A stretch of 64,000 nucleotides of DNA. Source: Sinomonas cyclohexanicum (lineage in GTDB: Bacteria > Actinomycetota > Actinomycetes > Actinomycetales > Micrococcaceae). The DNA lies in assembly GCF_020886775.1 (NCBI RefSeq), contig NZ_AP024525.1, forward strand, positions 2,108,001 to 2,172,000, read 5' to 3'. Below the pieces are notes generated by a model that saw only the letters and a program-made list of their open reading frames with translations, made no database searches and was not told the DNA's origin. Both the position numbers and the translations under genes were made by a program. This document shows positions 36,315-46,313 of the stretch, one piece after another. Numbering within the stretch: the first letter of the stretch is position 1; every line of letters starts with the position of its first letter.

Positions 36315-37244
36315 GTGCGCCGTCTTCTCGCCCTGCTGCTGCCGCTTGCCCTGTTCGTGGCCGGCTGCGGAAGCACCCCCTCGCAGTCCACCCCGACGCC
36401 GTCGAACGCCGGCCAGGTGGCCGCCTTCGACCAGCTCAAGGTGACCCCGGGGGACAAGGCCCCGGCGGTGGACTTCCCGAAGCCGCTGTCCGTCAAGGAC
36501 GAGACGATCAAGATCCTCCAGGAGGGTACCGGGGACGCGGCCAAGGCGGGCCAGACCGTCGAGATCGGGTACGTGGCGCTCAACGGTGCCGATGGGTCCG
36601 TCCTCGAGGACACGTTCAGCAAGGGCACGTCCGAGAAGGTCGAGCTCAACGACCAGCTCAAGCAGGGCAGCGCGGCCGTCTACAACGGCCTCGTCGGCGC
36701 GAAGGTAGGCTCGTACGTCGCGTACGCGACCCCCGCCCAGCCCACGAGCGAGGATCCCGAGTCCGCGGCGTCGACCCTCCTCGTGATCAAGATCCTCTCG
36801 GTCAAGGACACGGTTCAGCCGCTGACCAAGCCCGAGGGGGACGCCGTGACCAACCTCCCGGCCGGCCTTCCCAAGGTCACGGTCGACGGCAAGGGCGTGC
36901 CGCAGATCGACGTCAAGGGCGCCGACAAGCCCAAGGACGTCGTCGCGCAGGACCTCATCACCGGGCACGGGGACAAGGTCAAGGAGACGGACACGATCGT
37001 CGCGAACTACGTCGGCGTGAACCTTTCCGACGGGACCAAGTTCGACTCGAGCTTCGACCGCGGCCAGCCCGCGACATTCAGCCTCCAGGGCGTCATCCCG
37101 GGCTGGACCAAGGGCCTCGCCGGCAAGACCGTCGGATCCCGCGTGCTCCTGGTCATCCCCGCCGCCCAGGCCTACGGCGATCAGGCCCAGGGCCAGGCCA
37201 AGGGCGACCTCGTGTTCGTCGTCGACATCCTCGGCGTCAAGTAG
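36315..37244 (+). CDS. Lipoprotein FKBP-type peptidyl-prolyl isomerase with two domains
   Basis: A 309-residue exported protein. The signal peptide ends in the lipobox VAGC (Cys18). The first FKBP-like domain (about 60-175) is degenerate. The second (about 205-309) has VNLSDGTKFDSSFDRGQPATFSL, VIPGWTKGLAGKTVGSRVLLVIPAAQAYGD and VFVVDILGV, the usual substrate-binding set. It probably helps fold exported proteins. It lies between pafA and a second, cytoplasmic FKBP. Confidence 0.9.
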   Translation: MRRLLALLLPLALFVAGCGSTPSQSTPTPSNAGQVAAFDQLKVTPGDKAPAVDFPKPLSVKDETIKILQEGTGDAAKAGQTVEIGYVALNGADGSVLEDTFSKGTSEKVELNDQLKQGSAAVYNGLVGAKVGSYVAYATPAQPTSEDPESAASTLLVIKILSVKDTVQPLTKPEGDAVTNLPAGLPKVTVDGKGVPQIDVKGADKPKDVVAQDLITGHGDKVKETDTIVANYVGVNLSDGTKFDSSFDRGQPATFSLQGVIPGWTKGLAGKTVGSRVLLVIPAAQAYGDQAQGQAKGDLVFVVDILGVK

Positions 37245-37293
37245 GGTTGCTTCGCGTCAGGCAACCGCACCACTACCGTAAGCAGGAGGCACC

Positions 37294-37689
37294 ATGTCCT
37301 TCGGACAGCGCCAGTATGACCGCCAGAAGCCCGAGATCGAGTTCCCGGAGGGCGACGTCCCCACGGAGCTGAAGATCGTCGACCTCATTGAGGGCGACGG
37401 CCGCGAGGCCGCGGCAGGCGACACCGTCTCGACCCACTACGTCGGCGTGGCCTGGTCCACGGGCGAGGAGTTCGACTCCTCGTGGAACCGCGGCACGCCG
37501 CTGGACTTCCGCGTCGGCGTCGGCCAGGTCATCCAGGGCTGGGACCAGGGGCTTCTGGGCATGAAGGTCGGCGGCCGGCGCCGCCTCGAGATCCCCTCGG
37601 AGCTCGCCTACGGCTCGCGCGGCGCGGGCGGCGCGATCAAGCCGAATGAGGCCTTGATCTTCGTCGTCGACCTCGTCGGCGTCCGCTGA
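37294..37689 (+). CDS. Cytoplasmic FKBP-type peptidyl-prolyl isomerase
   Basis: A 131-residue single-domain FKBP with no signal peptide: STGEEFDSSWNRGTPLDFRVGVGQVIQGWDQGLLGMKVGGRRRLEIPSELAYGSRG and IFVVDLVGV. The conserved aromatic pocket is present. ATG follows AGGAGG. A strong terminator follows. Confidence 0.95.
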   Translation: MSFGQRQYDRQKPEIEFPEGDVPTELKIVDLIEGDGREAAAGDTVSTHYVGVAWSTGEEFDSSWNRGTPLDFRVGVGQVIQGWDQGLLGMKVGGRRRLEIPSELAYGSRGAGGAIKPNEALIFVVDLVGVR

Positions 37690-37709
37690 CGCTCACCACG
37701 CACGACGCC

Positions 37710-37741
37710 GGGCGGCGGGCAGCATCTGCTGCCCGCCGCCC
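37710..37741 (+). terminator. Terminator after the FKBP gene
   Basis: A perfect 15-bp GC-rich inverted repeat (37710-37724 with 37727-37741) ends the FKBP transcript before the pafBC promoter. Confidence 0.65.
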
Positions 37742-37783
37742 GCTCGCATCACCGCCCTCGAAATTGCCGATAGCCTGCTGACT

Positions 37784-39778
37784 GTGTCCGAAGCGAAGAC
37801 CTCCCGACTGCTGAACCTCCTCATCGCGCTGCTCCACACAGAGCTGGGCCTGTCGAGGGACAGGATCCTCCGGGACGTCTACGGGCACTCCATGCCGTAC
37901 GGGCAGGCGGCCGATGACGAGGACCCGGAAACGGCCGCCGTGCTGCGCAAATTCGAGCGGGACAAGGCAGATCTGCGCGACATGGGCGCCGTGATCGTCG
38001 AGGAGGTCGGATTCGAGCGCTGGGACAGCGACGAACGGGTCACGAAGTACCGCATCGACCCGAAGGGCTTCCGGCTCCCGCCGCAGGAGTTCACCCCCGA
38101 GGAGGCCACCTGGCTGGCCCTCGCGGCCCTCGCGTGCGACGACGCTGTGGCCGGCGCGGACGCGCAGCGGGCCCTCCACCGGCTGGAGGCTGCCGGCGCC
38201 CTGCCTGAGACTCCGCCATCCCAGATCCAGCCCCGGGTCCGTCTCGATCCGCACTGGGTCGCATTCTCCGACGCGGCGACCCGCGGCGCCGAGGTTTCGT
38301 TCGATTACCACGCGAGCAGCACGGGGGAGACCCGCCGTCGCCGGGTCCAGCCGTGGGGGCTCGGCCAGCGCTATGGGCAGTGGTACCTCGCCGGGCATGA
38401 CGTGGACCGCGGCGGCCTGCGGGTGTTCAGGCTCTCGCGCGTGCGCGGCGACGTCGTGGTCGGCGAGCCTGACGCGTTCGATCCGCCGGGGGAGGGCGCG
38501 GTCCATGAGGCGCTCAACGGCCTCGACGTGCTCCCTGTGCGGACCGCGACCCTGCGGATCGCGGAGAACCGCGCGCTCGACCTGCGCCGCGAGTGGGCGC
38601 AGTCGGGCGCCGGGTCCGACGGCTTCGACGAGGGCACTTTCGCATTCCGGGACCTCTCGGTCGTCGCGGAGCGTCTGGCCGGCTTCGGCGACGCGGTCGT
38701 CGTCGTGGGTCCGGATGAGCTCGCGGACCGGGTGGCAGCGAGGCTCCGCGGCGCGCTGGACGCCCTCGGCACGCCGGGAGCCGAGGAGGTCCAGCCCCGC
38801 CAGGAGGCCCGCAAGGTCACGTCGGGCCAAGAGCGCCTCGAGCGCCTCATGGACCTCGTACCCTTCCTCGTCGCCGGCCCGGTGACGGTGGAGGAGATCG
38901 CCGAGCGCTTCGGGATGAGCGCCCGGCGCGTCCGCCAGGAGCTCCAGCTGCTCGCCGAGGCAGGGCCGATCGACTCGGCAGGCTTCCAGAGCTATATCGA
39001 CGTGACGGAGGACGACGGCGTGGTCACCCTCGCCAACGCCGAGGAGCTCTCCGTGCCCAAGAGGCTGTCCCCCGGGGAGGCCGTGGCCCTCCAGCTGGGG
39101 CTGAAGGCCCTCCTGCCGCTGGCTCCGCGCGAGTCGGCCGGGGCCCTCCTGAGGCTCGCGGACCGCGTCGGAGCGAGCGCAGTGGAGGGCGGCCGGGGCC
39201 TGCCCCAGGTGGACGTCCGCGCGGAGCCCCAGCGCAATGCCGAGCTGCTCCCCATGCTCGCCGACGCGGCCGCCGCCGGGCGGTCCGTCAGGCTCCGCTA
39301 CCTCAACCCCACCAAGGACGAGGTGACCGAGCGCCTCATCAGCCCCTTGGGGATCTTTTCCGACGCGGACCGCTGGTACGTCAACAGCTACTGCCACCGC
39401 GCGGCGGGCCGCCGGATCTTCCGCGTCGACCGCATCGTCGCCGCCGAGCCCGCGGATGCGGTCCCCGTGCCGGAAGGCTTCGACGCGGGCGGGGACGCCC
39501 TGTTCATGCGCGGACCCAGCGACCTCGACGTCACCGTGCGCTTCGCGCCGGAGGCGCGCTGGGCGGAAACGAGCTTCGACTCCCACGACGGCCGCGACCT
39601 CGCCGACGGCGGCCGCCGCGTGACACTTCACGTGGCGGACCTCAACTGGCTGCCCTCCTTCCTCGCCCAGTTCGGCGGCGCGGTCGCCCTCGAGGGGCCC
39701 GCTGAGGCCGTCGAGGCCAGCCGGGCGTGGCTCGAGCGGGCGCTGGCCGCGTATCCTGCGCCGACCGAGACCCGCTAG
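37784..39778 (+). CDS. pafBC: PafBC, fused WYL-domain DNA-damage transcription activator
   Basis: A 664-residue protein in which PafB and PafC are one chain, as known for Arthrobacter. It has two copies of winged helix, WYL domain and C-terminal domain. The first copy (1-330) begins [23 protein letters not shown], and its WYL region includes [18 protein letters not shown]. The second (about 345-664) begins [30 protein letters not shown], with [21 protein letters not shown]. PafBC drives RecA-independent DNA-damage genes in mycobacteria. GTG is 7 nt after TAGCCT (37771-37776), leaderless. Confidence 0.95.
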   Translation: MSEAKTSRLLNLLIALLHTELGLSRDRILRDVYGHSMPYGQAADDEDPETAAVLRKFERDKADLRDMGAVIVEEVGFERWDSDERVTKYRIDPKGFRLPPQEFTPEEATWLALAALACDDAVAGADAQRALHRLEAAGALPETPPSQIQPRVRLDPHWVAFSDAATRGAEVSFDYHASSTGETRRRRVQPWGLGQRYGQWYLAGHDVDRGGLRVFRLSRVRGDVVVGEPDAFDPPGEGAVHEALNGLDVLPVRTATLRIAENRALDLRREWAQSGAGSDGFDEGTFAFRDLSVVAERLAGFGDAVVVVGPDELADRVAARLRGALDALGTPGAEEVQPRQEARKVTSGQERLERLMDLVPFLVAGPVTVEEIAERFGMSARRVRQELQLLAEAGPIDSAGFQSYIDVTEDDGVVTLANAEELSVPKRLSPGEAVALQLGLKALLPLAPRESAGALLRLADRVGASAVEGGRGLPQVDVRAEPQRNAELLPMLADAAAAGRSVRLRYLNPTKDEVTERLISPLGIFSDADRWYVNSYCHRAAGRRIFRVDRIVAAEPADAVPVPEGFDAGGDALFMRGPSDLDVTVRFAPEARWAETSFDSHDGRDLADGGRRVTLHVADLNWLPSFLAQFGGAVALEGPAEAVEASRAWLERALAAYPAPTETR

Positions 39779-39788
39779 GCTGGCAGGC

Positions 39789-40172
39789 GTGCCGTGGTGG
39801 TCGTGGGTCCTCATCTGGGTGGCGCTGGTCGCCTGCACCCTCGTGGTGCTCCTGCTCGGTGGGATACACCTGTTCCGCAAGGGGGTCGCGCTCGCGCGAG
39901 GTGCGGGCGAGGCGCTCGATCAGCTCACCGCGCGTCCGTCTGCCCGTACCCCGACCCTCGCCGATGCGCACGACGGCGACGCCGCGCCCCACGCTCCTGC
40001 GGCGGCCCCTGCCCGGCGGCCCGGCAGCGCCGTGTTCGCCGATCCTGCCCAGATGCGCAGGGAGTACGAGGACGGGCGGGAGCAGCGCCGGCTGGCGCGT
40101 CGGGACCGGCGCGTCGCGCGGAGGCGAGCACGGGGGCAGATGCAGTCGCTGCGTGACCTCGGCCTCAACTAG
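39789..40172 (+). CDS. Small membrane protein of unknown function
   Basis: A 127-residue protein with one N-terminal transmembrane segment ([26 protein letters not shown]). A variable Ala/Pro linker follows, then a very basic C-terminal helix ([20 protein letters not shown]). It is conserved at this place between pafBC and tatA in related genomes as far as I recall, with no known role. GTG follows TAGGCT (39776-39781) by 7 nt, leaderless. Confidence 0.75.
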   Translation: MPWWSWVLIWVALVACTLVVLLLGGIHLFRKGVALARGAGEALDQLTARPSARTPTLADAHDGDAAPHAPAAAPARRPGSAVFADPAQMRREYEDGREQRRLARRDRRVARRRARGQMQSLRDLGLN

Positions 40173-40197
40173 ACTTGTAGCAACGAAAGGATTCCTC

Positions 40198-40497
40198 GTG
40201 GGACGACTCTTCGATGGCCCATGGCCCATCGTCATCATCATCATCGTGGCGCTGCTCCTCTTTGCGGCGCCCAAGCTTCCGGCCATGGCCCGCGCCCTCG
40301 GCCAGTCGATGCGCATCCTCAAGTCCGAGGTCAAGGAGATGAAGAACGACGGCAAGGACGCCTCCGCGTCCGGGCAGTCCTCGGCCCCGGACGGCGAGCA
40401 GCCGTTCGAGGGCAAGGTCATCCCGCCGAAGGCGACCGGCACTACCGACGGTAGCGGCCAGGCCGACGGCAGCGCTGGTCCTTCCTCGCGCGCCTGA
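40198..40497 (+). CDS. tatA: Twin-arginine translocase subunit TatA
   Basis: A 99-residue protein with a short N-terminal transmembrane helix ([21 protein letters not shown]), the FGAxKLP-type hinge read here as FAAPKLP, and an amphipathic helix ([19 protein letters not shown]). A disordered acidic tail follows. GTG 40198 has GAAAGG upstream. tatC begins one base after the stop. It forms the protein-conducting ring of the Tat pathway. Confidence 0.93.
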   Translation: MGRLFDGPWPIVIIIIVALLLFAAPKLPAMARALGQSMRILKSEVKEMKNDGKDASASGQSSAPDGEQPFEGKVIPPKATGTTDGSGQADGSAGPSSRA

Positions 40498-40498
40498 G

Positions 40499-41335
40499 GT
40501 GGCCAGCGGCAAGGGGAGGAAGGCCAACCCCGAGGGGCGGATGCCGCTCCTGGAGCACCTGAGGGAGCTCAAGAACAGGCTCATCAAGGCCGCCATCGGC
40601 GTGGCCATCGGCACCGTCGGCGGATGGTTCCTCTATGACCCGATCCTGGTCCAGCTCCAGAAGCCCGTCGAGAACATCTCCCACCTGACGGGCGGGACGT
40701 CCTCGGTCAATTTCTCCACGATCGCGTCCCCGTTCGACTTCAAGCTCCAGCTTGCGATCCAGATCGGTCTCGTGATCTCGAGCCCCGTCTGGATCTACCA
40801 GGTCTGGGCGTTCATCATGCCCGGCCTCACCGTCAAGGAGAAGCGGTACACGTTGGGCTTCATGGTCGCCGCCGTTCCGCTGTTCCTCGCGGGCGTGTGG
40901 GTCGGGTGGATGGTGACTCCGCAGGTGGTCCGGGCCCTGACCCAGTTCACCCCGGCGGGCTTCTCGAACATCATCGACGGCCGCGAGTACGTGGACTTCG
41001 TCACGCATATGCTCCTGTTCCTCGGGTTCGCGTTCCTCGTTCCCGTGATCCTCGTGGGCGTCAACATGGCGGGCGTCCTGCCCGGCAGGACGATCCTCAA
41101 GGCGTGGCGGATCACGGTCTTCCTCGTGTTCGTCCTTGCTGCCATCGCCGCGCCTGGCGCGGACGCGATCTCGATGTTCATGCTCGCGGTGCCGCTGCTC
41201 GCGCTGTTCTTCGCCGCAATCGGCGTCTGCATGGTCAATGATCGCCGGCGCGCCCGCCGGATCGAGAAGCATGCCGCGGAGACCGACGCGACGGCCGACA
41301 CCCCGACCCCGCGCAGCGACCTCGAGAACCTCTGA
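40499..41335 (+). CDS. tatC: Twin-arginine translocase subunit TatC
   Basis: A 278-residue protein with six transmembrane segments that binds twin-arginine signal peptides. The signature MPLLEHLRELKNRLIKA at the N-terminus and SPFDFKLQLAIQIGLVISSPVWIYQVWAFIMPGLTVKEKR in the middle are typical. Substrates in this window include the arylsulfotransferase-like protein at 58140. The GTG start lies one base after tatA, so translation is coupled. Confidence 0.96.
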   Translation: MASGKGRKANPEGRMPLLEHLRELKNRLIKAAIGVAIGTVGGWFLYDPILVQLQKPVENISHLTGGTSSVNFSTIASPFDFKLQLAIQIGLVISSPVWIYQVWAFIMPGLTVKEKRYTLGFMVAAVPLFLAGVWVGWMVTPQVVRALTQFTPAGFSNIIDGREYVDFVTHMLLFLGFAFLVPVILVGVNMAGVLPGRTILKAWRITVFLVFVLAAIAAPGADAISMFMLAVPLLALFFAAIGVCMVNDRRRARRIEKHAAETDATADTPTPRSDLENL

Positions 41336-41362
41336 GCCCGGCGCGGGGACTAGGCTGGTGGC

Positions 41363-44350
41363 ATGTCCACCCCCGCCGAGAGCATGTCCCCCGCCGAGCG
41401 CTACGCGGCGGACGCGAAGCGCAGGGCGTTGGCCAAGACGGAGCTCGGCGCGTTCTCCGCGACCATTGACTTCCCGCTCGACGACTTCCAGGTGGAGGCG
41501 TGCCGAGCCCTCGAGGCGGGCCGTGGGGTGCTCGTCGCCGCCCCGACCGGGGCGGGGAAGACGATCGTCGGAGAGTTCGCCATCCACTTGGCCCTGAGCC
41601 AGGGGCTCAAGGCGTTCTACACGACCCCCATCAAGGCCCTGTCCAACCAGAAGTACAGCGAGCTCGCTGCCGTCCACGGCGCGGAAAGGGTCGGCCTCCT
41701 CACCGGGGACACGACCCTCAACGGCGAGGCACCCATCGTGGTGATGACCACCGAGGTCCTGCGGAACATGCTCTACGCGGACTCGGACACCCTCGCCGGG
41801 CTCGGTTACGTGATCATGGACGAGGTCCACTACCTCGCGGACCGGTTCCGCGGCGCCGTGTGGGAAGAGGTGATCATCCACCTGCCCCGCAGCGTCCGGC
41901 TCGTCTCGCTGAGCGCCACTGTCTCCAACGCCGAGGAATTCGGGGCGTGGCTGGACACGGTGCGCGGCGAGACGGACATCATCGTCTCCGAGCACCGTCC
42001 CGTGCCCCTGTGGCAGCACGTGCTGGTGGGACGCCAGCTCGTGGACCTGTTCTCGACGCGCCAGCAGTTCGAGGCACTCGCGGACGTGCACGACCACGAT
42101 GGTGCCGAGCACGACGGCGCGGCAGCGTCCCCCGCAGGCGAGCGGCCGGCGTCGCCCGCGGCTGCGTCCACCGTCGTGCCGCACGGCGAGGCGAGCGTCT
42201 CCGAGCTCACGGCCGTCAATCCCGAGCTCGTCCAGCTCGCGCGCCGCGAGTCGCAGCAGCAGTACCGGGGAAGGTTCGGGCACGGCGGGCGCGCACGACG
42301 GCGCGAGGAGCGCCAGCGAGGCGAGAAGCAGTCCCAGCGCGGCGGCAGGCCCGGGGACGCCGCGCCATTGCCCGGAACCCGCGCGAGCCGCCCCCAAATG
42401 GTCCAGGCGCTCGAGCGCCGCGGGCTCCTCCCCGCCATCGACTTCATCTTCTCCCGTGCGGGCTGCGACGCCGCCGTCCAGCAGTGCCTCGACGCGGGCC
42501 TTGACCTCACCACGCCCGCCGAGAAGGCCGAGATCGCCGCCACCGTCGAGGCCGCGGCCGCGGACATCCCGCCCGCGGACCTGCCCGTGCTGGGTTTCTG
42601 GGGCTGGCGCGACGGCCTCACGCGCGGGCTCGCGGCACACCACGCGGGCCTCCTCCCCACGTTCAAGGAGACGGTGGAGAAGCTCTTCGCCGCTGGCCTC
42701 GTCAAGATGGTGTTCGCCACCGAGACCCTCGCGCTCGGCATCAACATGCCTGCCAAGAGCGTGCTCATCGAGAAGCTCGAGAAGTTCAACGGCGAGGCGC
42801 ACGTGGACATCACGGCGGGGGAATACACCCAGCTCACCGGCCGCGCCGGGCGGCGAGGCATCGATGTCGAGGGGCACGCCGTGGTCCAGTGGCGGCCGGG
42901 ACTCGACCCCGCGGCTCTCGCTGGCCTCGCATCGCGCCGCACGTACCCGCTGAACTCGAGCTTCCGGCCCACGTACAACATGAGCATCAACCTCGTGGCG
43001 CAGTTCGGACGCGAGAGGGCCCGCGACATTCTCGAGAGCTCCTTCGCCCAGTTCCAGGCTGATAGGTCCGTCGTGGGGCTCGCGCGGCAGGTCCGCAGCC
43101 GGGAGGAGTCCCTCGCGGGCTACGAGAAGGCCATGACGTGCCACCTCGGGGACTTCGCTGAGTACTCGAGGATCCGGCAGGAGCTGAACGACGCGGAGAA
43201 GTTCGCCTCGCGCGAGGCCGGGCGAGCGCGGCGTGCCATGACCGTGGACTCCCTCGCGCGGCTGTCACCCGGGGACGTCGTGGAGATCGGCGAGGGGCGC
43301 CTCGCCGGCAGCGCCGTGGTGCTCAACGCCGACACCAATGCGCGCGAGCCGCGGCCCCAGGTGCTGACCTTCGACCGGAACCTCCGGCGCATCGGCCTGC
43401 ACGACGTCCCGGGGCCCGTCGAGCCGATCGCCCGCATCCGGATACCGAAGCAATTCGACGCGAAGCGGCCCAAGGACCGCCGGGACCTCGCCGCGTCGCT
43501 GCGGCACGCCGTCGAGCGCGCCCGCCTCGACGGGCCCGAGGAAGGAGCGAAGACCCGCCGCTCCCGGCGTGATTTCGCCTTCGCGGGCGGGTACGAGGAC
43601 TCCGAGAAGCGGATCACCGAGCTGCGGCGCCGGCTCCGCGCCCACCCGTGCCACGGGTGTGCCGAGCGGGAGGACCACGCCCGGTGGGCCGAGCGCTGGC
43701 TCAAGCTCCGCCGCGAGACGGACCGCCTCGTCGAGCAGATCCAGGGCCGCACCAACACGATCGCCAAGACGTTCGACCGCGTATGCGAGGTCCTCGAGGC
43801 CTACGGCTGCCTGGCCAGCGGACCCGACGGGCTCGAGGTGACCGCCTCCGGGCAGCAGCTGCGCCGCATCTACGGCGACAAGGACATGCTCACCGCACTT
43901 GCACTCCGCCACGGCGCGTTCGACGACGTCGACGCCGCCGAGCTCGCCGCGCTCGTGAGCACGCTCGTGTACCAGGCCAAGCGCGAGGAGCGCGGCCTCA
44001 CCCCGAAGATGCCGAGCATTTCCCTCGACGTCGCCGTGGACATCGTGCTGCGCGAGTGGTCCCAGCTTGAGGACGCCGAGGAGCAGCACCGCCTCCCGCG
44101 CACCTCCGAGCCGGACTTCGGGCTCGTGTGGCCGCTGTACAAGTGGGCGCGCGGACGCGAGCTGCAGAACGTGCTCTCGGGCACCGAGCTGGCCGCCGGC
44201 GACTTTGTCCGGTGGGTCCGTCAGGTCATCGACCTGCTCGACCAGCTGGCCGATGTGCCGGACATCGAGCCGCGGATCACGCGCCTGTGCCACGAGGCCA
44301 TCGGGCTGCTGCGCCGCGGGGTCGTCGCGTATTCGGCCGTGTCCGACTAG
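41363..44350 (+). CDS. helY: Ski2-like DEAD/DEAH RNA helicase (HelY type)
   Basis: A 995-residue superfamily 2 helicase. Walker A is AAPTGAGKTIVGEF (near residue 55-63), the DEVH box follows in VIMDEVHYLADRFRG, and LVSLSATVSN and TQLTGRAGRRGIDVEG are the later motifs. A basic, Gln/Arg-rich insertion sits between the RecA domains (about 295-330). The C-terminal arch and DSHCT domains end the chain. The protein is like mycobacterial HelY and yeast Ski2/Mtr4, so RNA unwinding is likely. ATG is 6 nt after TAGGCT (41351-41356), leaderless. Confidence 0.92.
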   Translation: MSTPAESMSPAERYAADAKRRALAKTELGAFSATIDFPLDDFQVEACRALEAGRGVLVAAPTGAGKTIVGEFAIHLALSQGLKAFYTTPIKALSNQKYSELAAVHGAERVGLLTGDTTLNGEAPIVVMTTEVLRNMLYADSDTLAGLGYVIMDEVHYLADRFRGAVWEEVIIHLPRSVRLVSLSATVSNAEEFGAWLDTVRGETDIIVSEHRPVPLWQHVLVGRQLVDLFSTRQQFEALADVHDHDGAEHDGAAASPAGERPASPAAASTVVPHGEASVSELTAVNPELVQLARRESQQQYRGRFGHGGRARRREERQRGEKQSQRGGRPGDAAPLPGTRASRPQMVQALERRGLLPAIDFIFSRAGCDAAVQQCLDAGLDLTTPAEKAEIAATVEAAAADIPPADLPVLGFWGWRDGLTRGLAAHHAGLLPTFKETVEKLFAAGLVKMVFATETLALGINMPAKSVLIEKLEKFNGEAHVDITAGEYTQLTGRAGRRGIDVEGHAVVQWRPGLDPAALAGLASRRTYPLNSSFRPTYNMSINLVAQFGRERARDILESSFAQFQADRSVVGLARQVRSREESLAGYEKAMTCHLGDFAEYSRIRQELNDAEKFASREAGRARRAMTVDSLARLSPGDVVEIGEGRLAGSAVVLNADTNAREPRPQVLTFDRNLRRIGLHDVPGPVEPIARIRIPKQFDAKRPKDRRDLAASLRHAVERARLDGPEEGAKTRRSRRDFAFAGGYEDSEKRITELRRRLRAHPCHGCAEREDHARWAERWLKLRRETDRLVEQIQGRTNTIAKTFDRVCEVLEAYGCLASGPDGLEVTASGQQLRRIYGDKDMLTALALRHGAFDDVDAAELAALVSTLVYQAKREERGLTPKMPSISLDVAVDIVLREWSQLEDAEEQHRLPRTSEPDFGLVWPLYKWARGRELQNVLSGTELAAGDFVRWVRQVIDLLDQLADVPDIEPRITRLCHEAIGLLRRGVVAYSAVSD

Positions 44351-44376
44351 AAGAAGACATCAGCGAAGGAACCTCC

Positions 44377-46017
44377 ATGCCCGACGAGCGCACGCTCACC
44401 CTGTACCGCAACGGCTCGGTCTACTCCGCGGCCGACCCGTTCGCCTCCGCGATCCTTGTGGACGGCGACACGGTGGCGTGGATCGGCTCGGAGCAGGCCG
44501 CCACGTCCATCGTGGACAGCCGCATGGACGTCGTGGACCTCGACGGCGCGCTCGTCGCCCCCGGGTTCATCGACTCCCATGTCCACGTGACCGACACGGG
44601 ACTCAGGCTCACGTCCCTCGACCTCGCCCCGGCGCATTCCGCCGCGGAGCTGCTCGACGCCGTCGCCCGTGAAGCATCCGCACTGCCCGCCGGTGCCGTG
44701 CTCCGCGGCTTCGGTTGGGACGAGGCCGGCTGGAACGATCCCACCCTGCCGGGGGCCGAGGAGCTCGCCCGGGCGGCGGGCGGGCGGCCCGCGTTCCTCA
44801 ACCGGGTGGACGTCCACTCCGCCCTCGTCTCGCCCGCTCTGGCTGAGGCCGCGGGGATCGTCGGGGCACCCGGTCTCGACGGCGCGCTGGCCCGCGGGGA
44901 GGCCCTGTACGCCGCGCGGGAGGCGGCGCGGCCGTCCGCCCAGGAGATCCGGCACCTGCACGCGCGCGCCCTCAAGCACGCGGCCTCGCGCGGCTATGTG
45001 GGGCTCGTCGAGCAGGCCGCTCCGGGGCTCGCGGGGCCCGACGACCTCCGGTTGCTCCTCGGGCCGGACAATGCCTCGGGGCCCGAGGTCATCGCGTACT
45101 GGGGGCAGGCTGTCTCCTCGGCCGAGGAGGCCAGGGAGGTGCTTGCCGACTTGGGCGTGCCGGTGCGCGGGCTCGCGGGGGACCTCAATATCGACGGGTC
45201 GATCGGCAGCCGCACCGCACTGCTGTCCGAGCCGTACACGGATGCGCAGGACACCCGCGGGCGGGCATTCCTCACCGCCGAGCAGATCGGGGCGCACCTC
45301 GCGGCCGTCTCGGCGATCGGCGTGCAGGGCGGCTTCCACGTGATCGGCGACGCCGGCCTGCGGCTCGCGCTCGAGGGCCTCCGGATCGCGTCGGAGGCGG
45401 TCGGCCTCTCTGCTGTGCGCGCGGCCGGCCACCGGCTCGAGCACGTCGAGATGGCCAGCGAGGCCGACGCGGAGGCGCTGGCGGGCTACGGCGTGACCGT
45501 GAGCGCCCAGCCCCTCTTCGACGCCGTATGGGGCGGCCCCGGTGGCCTGTATGAGCGGCGGCTTGGGGCCCGGCACGCCGGAATGAACCCGTTCCTGCGC
45601 TTCCACTCGGCAGGCGTGCCGCTTGCGTTCGGCTCCGACTCGCCCGTCTGCGCGCCCTCGCCGTGGGAGAGCATCCGGGCCTGCCTGACGCACTCGGACC
45701 CCGACCAGCGCATCTCGGCGCGCGCTGCCTTCATCGGGCATACGCGTGCCGGCTGGCGTGCGGTGAAGCACCGCAACCCGCTCATGGGCCAGCTCGCGCC
45801 GGGGGCACCGGCGAGCTTCGCGGTGTGGCGCGTGGACGAGCTCATGGTCCAGGTGGCCGACGAGCGGGTCCAGGCCTGGAGCACCGATCCGCGCGCCCGG
45901 ACCCCGCTTCTTCCGGCGCTCGACACAGAGAGACTCCCCGAGTGCCTGCAGACGGTCCACGAGGGCCGGGAGCTGTTCCGCAGCGAATCCTTCGACGCCG
46001 GTCTGGCCCGCCGCTGA
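44377..46017 (+). CDS. Amidohydrolase (YtcJ-like, amidohydrolase 3 family)
   Basis: A 546-residue metal-dependent hydrolase with the TIM-barrel amidohydrolase pattern. It has GALVAPGFIDSHVHVTDTG (metal His pair), QGGFHVIGDAG, AGHRLEHVEM and LAFGSDSPVCAPSPW (metal Asp). The YtcJ group often acts on N-substituted formamides, but the substrate here is unknown. ATG 44377 follows GAAGGA. It lies 26 bp after helY. Confidence 0.9.
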   Translation: MPDERTLTLYRNGSVYSAADPFASAILVDGDTVAWIGSEQAATSIVDSRMDVVDLDGALVAPGFIDSHVHVTDTGLRLTSLDLAPAHSAAELLDAVAREASALPAGAVLRGFGWDEAGWNDPTLPGAEELARAAGGRPAFLNRVDVHSALVSPALAEAAGIVGAPGLDGALARGEALYAAREAARPSAQEIRHLHARALKHAASRGYVGLVEQAAPGLAGPDDLRLLLGPDNASGPEVIAYWGQAVSSAEEAREVLADLGVPVRGLAGDLNIDGSIGSRTALLSEPYTDAQDTRGRAFLTAEQIGAHLAAVSAIGVQGGFHVIGDAGLRLALEGLRIASEAVGLSAVRAAGHRLEHVEMASEADAEALAGYGVTVSAQPLFDAVWGGPGGLYERRLGARHAGMNPFLRFHSAGVPLAFGSDSPVCAPSPWESIRACLTHSDPDQRISARAAFIGHTRAGWRAVKHRNPLMGQLAPGAPASFAVWRVDELMVQVADERVQAWSTDPRARTPLLPALDTERLPECLQTVHEGRELFRSESFDAGLARR

Positions 46018-46054
46018 TCTGGGACAACGCGAGAAACCCCAGATGAACGGACGG

Positions 46055-46082
46055 TTGACACCGGTGTGTGACCCCGTAGGAT
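46055..46082 (+). promoter_or_regulatory. Consensus sigma-70-type promoter
   Basis: TTGACA (46055-46060), a 16-bp spacer and TAGGAT (46077-46082) make a near-consensus promoter 230 bp before the mannose synthase gene. Transcription should start near 46089. Confidence 0.65.
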
Positions 46083-46088
46083 CGAGGG

Positions 46089-46250
46089 AACGGGCTTTCG
46101 TGAGTCCGGGGCAGGCCCGGTTCGCCGAGCACCATCGGGGGATCTAGGCGTCAGGGCAGGCCCGTGCGTCCGTAGAAAACAGTGCGAAGGACCGTCCAGC
46201 TGCCGGCCCTGCGTCTCTGGCCCGAAGACGCACGGGCCTGTCAGGCCAAG
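46089..46250 (+). ncRNA. Possible structured leader or small RNA before the mannose synthase gene
   Basis: Downstream of a good promoter there is no reading frame, but a perfect 14-bp inverted repeat (46157-46170 with 46227-46240) encloses 56 nt. A second box, TATAAT, lies at 46254-46259 and could drive the next gene separately. No known riboswitch or RNA family is recognised. Confidence 0.3.
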
Positions 46251-46253
46251 CTG

Positions 46254-46259
46254 GCTATA
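46254..46259 (+). promoter_or_regulatory. Perfect -10 box TATAAT before the mannose synthase gene
   Basis: The box lies 55 bp before the GTG. No matching -35 is evident, but the TGGC just upstream may act as an extended element. Confidence 0.45.
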
Positions 46260-46313
46260 ATGGGCCTTTGCGCCTCGTGGCGCGCCGCCTGACCCCGCCC
46301 CGAAAGGCCCTTC

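Noticed and set aside
40442-43144. Minus-strand open frame of 900 codons
   Set aside because: It is antisense to tatC and helY, both of which have clear motifs on the plus strand.
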